The notes under the pieces were generated by a model that saw nothing but the letters and a program-made list of their open reading frames with translations, was not told the DNA's origin and did not search any database. Of a stretch of 18,598 nt of DNA, positions 16,562 through 18,598 are shown piece by piece. The stretch comes from an uncultured Bacillota bacterium. GTDB taxonomy: Bacteria > Bacillota > Clostridia > Peptostreptococcales > Anaerovoracaceae. The stretch is from contig CASEFF010000180.1 in assembly GCA_949287115.1 (NCBI GenBank), forward strand, positions 1-18,598, given 5' to 3'. The position numbers and the translations under genes are program-made. How positions within the stretch are numbered: the stretch's first letter is position 1; each line of letters begins with the position of its first letter.

Positions 16562-16590
16562 ATTTTATCATGTAAACCCACTATCTTCAA
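16562..16590 (-). promoter_or_regulatory. Promoter of the ftsH operon
   Basis: TTGAAG (16590-16585) and TAAAAT (16567-16562) are 17 bases apart, and the -10 is preceded by TGA, making an extended -10 (TGATAAAAT). The expected start near 16555 gives a leader of about 195 bases before the ftsH TTG. A second candidate, TTTACA with TAAATT at 16 bases, lies slightly downstream. Confidence 0.55.
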
Positions 16591-16652
16591 TAGAGGCGCC
16601 CGCTTTTTTATGTAAATTCACGCAAAATTCAGCTTATCTCTACCGTTCCGTC

Positions 16653-17807
16653 TCATCGTCGCCCCTTCGAGAATGTGACGAGACTTCTGGCCACTTCCAG
16701 CCTGTAGCCCCGCGGAAACTCCACCGTCTTCGGAGCCTGCTTCTTCCCTATTATCGCATCGGCCGCTTTCAGCCTCTCTTCCGAGATGTCCTTTTCCAGC
16801 CCTATATCCGCAAAGGCGCGCATCACGAGCCTGTGGCGCACGGCGCTGTGGGTCGCCGCCAGCTTTTCCCTGTCCATGACGACGGCGTCCGCGACACGCT
16901 TTCCGGGAGCATCCTGCTCTTCACGGCCGGCGACGTCACCCGCTTCATTACCCTCGCCGCCGCAGGCGTCCCCGTACCGTTTTTCCGCCATTTCCGCGTA
17001 CGCCTTTTCCACGCAGCTCCATATATAATCCCTGTCTTCCGACGCTATCCTTCCGAGCCGCACAAGCGTATCCTTGATGTTGTCGTTATATCCGTCCTCA
17101 AGGTAAGGTATCAGCTCCAGCCTGATCCTGTTGCGGGAATATACGGCTTCGTTGTTCGTGTGATCTATGACCGGATCCAGCTTTTCGGCGTCGCAGTACT
17201 CCTCGATCTCCTTCCTACTGACGTCCATCAGAGGTCTGATGATCTCAAACCCAGCGTCATCGCGTCTGTACGCCATACCGGCAAGGCCGTCGGTCCCCGT
17301 GCCTCTAAGGAGCCTGAACAGTATGGTCTCGGCCTGATCGTCGGCGTTATGGGCCACCGCTATCCTGACGCGACCCTTCGCGCCGGCCTTTTGGGCACCG
17401 CATCCTTTGGCGCAGCTTCCCTTCGCGCCGTTTTCCGCCAGCGATGATGCGATATCCTCCGCCGTCTCGCGGAAAGCGTCGTACCGCGCGATCCTTCCGG
17501 CTTCCTCTCCCGTCATGCCCAGCTCCTTAGCCATGGCTCCGCAGTCCACCGTAAAGACCCGGCAGCCGGTACCGGTCCGCCTGCACAGTTCCTCCACGTA
17601 TGCCTGATCACGTTCGGCCTCTCCCGGCCTCAGCTTGTGGTTTATATGCACGGGATGCACCGTTATGTCCAGCCGCTCCCGCAGTCTCATGAGCACATGA
17701 AAAAGGCATACCGAATCGGGACCGCCCGACAGTCCCAGTACGATATGCTGACCTTTCTCAATCAAAGCATGTTCTTCTATTGTCCTTGTTACTTTATCAA
17801 AAAGCAT
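16653..17807 (-). CDS. tilS: tRNA(Ile)-lysidine synthase TilS
   Basis: A 384-residue PP-loop ATPase that converts C34 of the AUA-reading tRNA(Ile) to lysidine. The ATP motif is LGLSGGPDS (24-32), followed by HINHKLRPGEAERDQAYVE (54-72), ARYDAFRE (107-114), AHNADDQAETILFRLLRGTG (152-171) and RNRIRLELIPYL (225-236). Two low-complexity inserts stand out: about 117-146 (Lys/Gly/Ala/Cys-rich) and about 276-305 (Gly/Glu/Asp-rich). The C-terminal region is shorter than in B. subtilis TilS. I chose ATG 17807 because the family's usual N-terminus begins there; GGAG lies only 2 bases upstream, which is unusually close, so the start is uncertain. Heavy AUA use in all genes here makes this enzyme especially needed. 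Confidence 0.93.
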   Translation of the reverse strand: MLFDKVTRTIEEHALIEKGQHIVLGLSGGPDSVCLFHVLMRLRERLDITVHPVHINHKLRPGEAERDQAYVEELCRRTGTGCRVFTVDCGAMAKELGMTGEEAGRIARYDAFRETAEDIASSLAENGAKGSCAKGCGAQKAGAKGRVRIAVAHNADDQAETILFRLLRGTGTDGLAGMAYRRDDAGFEIIRPLMDVSRKEIEEYCDAEKLDPVIDHTNNEAVYSRNRIRLELIPYLEDGYNDNIKDTLVRLGRIASEDRDYIWSCVEKAYAEMAEKRYGDACGGEGNEAGDVAGREEQDAPGKRVADAVVMDREKLAATHSAVRHRLVMRAFADIGLEKDISEERLKAADAIIGKKQAPKTVEFPRGYRLEVARSLVTFSKGRR

Positions 17808-18163
17808 TGCTCCATCCCGGCGCCGTAAGCGACCTGCGGCATGTGTCCCGATGCTCGCGCATCTACGCCCGTGCACCGATATACGCACATAGACGTTCTC
17901 GCCGCCGCGCTCTCCGCCCGCGCTCCTTTTCGTGATATTTTCCGCGATATTTCCCGTATGCGGTATCTGTCCGTATCGCCTGTGATATCAATGACGATAC
18001 ACATTGTAATTGTATCACGGATGCGCCGTTTAGACCATAAGGAAATGACGGCTCACCGGAGCAGCGGAAGCGCGCGGGTCCGGCAATGCTGCGGGACGGT
18101 CTTGTGAGCGCGTTTTGCGGATGGATCTTGCCGGCACGTTTTGTGCAAACGTCCTGCGGGCGG
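17808..18163. other. 356-base gap between tatD and tilS without a supported gene
   Basis: The part next to tilS is very GC-rich; the centre is AT-richer. I see no RNA gene, no coding frame with a ribosome site, and no terminator with a T run. A short inverted repeat (ACGTTT-TGTGC-AAACGT, 18136-18152) follows the tatD stop. The centre holds a larger imperfect palindrome with a possible promoter (17982-18018). Confidence 0.6.
17982..18018 (-). promoter_or_regulatory. Imperfect palindrome overlapping twin TACAAT boxes, possible tilS promoter/operator
   Basis: The arms GTGATATCAAT and ATTGTATCAC pair with one bulged base across a 37-base site. On the minus strand it holds two tandem TACAAT hexamers (18014-18009, 18008-18003); the first is preceded by TGA as an extended -10. 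The base sequence at the -35 position (TGGTCT) is poor. It could be a repressor-controlled start of tilS, with a leader of roughly 190 bases. Confidence 0.3.
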
Positions 18164-18598
18164 CTACTTTATGCCGTAAAATCTCATGGCGTTGGCTTTC
18201 GTTGCCGCCGCGACCTTTTCCGTATCGAGGCCTTTTATCTCTGCGACTTTTTCGGCCGTGTACCTCACCTTCGACGGGTCGTTCTTCTTACCGCGGAACG
18301 GTTCCGGCGTGAGGTACGGCGAATCCGTTTCCACCAGCAGGAAGTCGAGCGGGATCTCCGAAACGACAGCCACCGTCTTCCTGTTGTTTTTATACGTTAC
18401 GGGGCCCGCTATGGAAAGCGTCGCCCCCAGTTTCACGTACTGCCTGCCCAGCTCCGCGCTGCCCGAAAAACAGTGGAGCAGCACTCTGGCATCGTCGCAG
18501 ACGCCTTTGCTTTCCGCCGCGCTTCCCTTTTCACCGGTCACGTAACCCGTCGTATCCGGACGCGCAGGGAACCAGCTCTTCCTTTCCGCGGAAAAAGC
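18164..18598 (-). CDS. TatD family metal-dependent DNase, C-terminal part, runs off the window
   Basis: The frame is open to the window edge, so the visible 144 residues are the C-terminal part and the true start lies outside. It shows LLHCFSGSAELGRQYVKLGA, then LSIAGPVTYKN, PLDFLLVETDSPYLTPEPFRGKKNDPSKV, and ends NAMRFYGIK. These are the TatD/YabD signature blocks, with metal-binding His (HCFSG) and Asp (ETDSPYL). The family comprises 3'-5' DNases and related hydrolases. The stretch before HCFSG (SWFPARPDTTGYVTGEKGSAAESKGVCDD) is longer and less conserved-looking than usual, which resembles the loop inserts in TruA and TilS nearby. No substrate can be inferred. Confidence 0.9.
   Translation of the reverse strand, partial: AFSAERKSWFPARPDTTGYVTGEKGSAAESKGVCDDARVLLHCFSGSAELGRQYVKLGATLSIAGPVTYKNNRKTVAVVSEIPLDFLLVETDSPYLTPEPFRGKKNDPSKVRYTAEKVAEIKGLDTEKVAAATKANAMRFYGIK

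Noticed and set aside
17789-18004. 71-codon minus-strand frame in the tatD-tilS gap
   Set aside because: No ribosome site before its ATG, composition reflects GC-rich noncoding DNA, and it overlaps the tilS start in another frame.

Overview
The window reads as chromosomal DNA from a Gram-positive anaerobe of the Clostridia. The evidence is the gene set (tilS, ftsH, coaX and dus together; a dCMP deaminase and WecA/TagO gene leading into atpI-atpB; a biotin-dependent methylmalonyl-CoA decarboxylase-type module), strong GGAGG-type ribosome sites, GTG and TTG starts, and heavy use of ATA (Ile) and AGG (Arg) codons. A relative of the Anaerovoracaceae (Clostridiales family XIII) would fit, but that placement is a guess. 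Every supported gene lies on the minus strand, so transcription runs from right to left. The long plus-strand open frames are shadows.

Right part, 18598 to 6774. A partial TatD-type nuclease enters at the edge. A 356-base gap follows, then tilS and a 293-base leader with a good promoter and short tandem repeats. Next comes a tight run: ftsH (with an unusually long acidic tail), a PucR-type regulator, glyA, mmdA, an OadG-like subunit, a biotin carrier, coaX and dus. Spacings are mostly 5 to 50 bases, or genes overlap, so this looks like one operon combining membrane protein quality control, one-carbon metabolism, acyl-CoA decarboxylation or carboxylation, CoA synthesis and tRNA modification. 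The expected beta subunit of the Na+ pump is not in the window.

Middle, 6773 to 5564. This AT-rich island holds a roughly 250-bp element with 44-bp terminal inverted repeats and several copies of an ATATCCYGAC motif. One internal hairpin is a convincing terminator for the dus operon. The island also holds an orphan gene, with its own promoter, for a putative PD-(D/E)XK-fold nuclease. This is the most transfer-like part of the window.

Left part, 5468 to 1. A prepilin peptidase gene is followed by truA, a ComEB-type dCMP deaminase, a WecA/TagO-type undecaprenyl-phosphate sugar-phosphate transferase gene interrupted by one in-frame TGA, and a MATE exporter. The last three are linked by 4-base start/stop overlaps or a shared operon. 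A strong promoter with phased A-tracts then starts the ATP synthase operon (atpI, then atpB running off the edge).

The best leads are the in-frame TGA in the otherwise intact WecA/TagO gene, the inverted-repeat element beside the orphan nuclease, and the low-complexity extensions and inserts in FtsH, TruA, TilS and probably TatD. I found no RNA genes, CRISPR arrays or recognised riboswitches.
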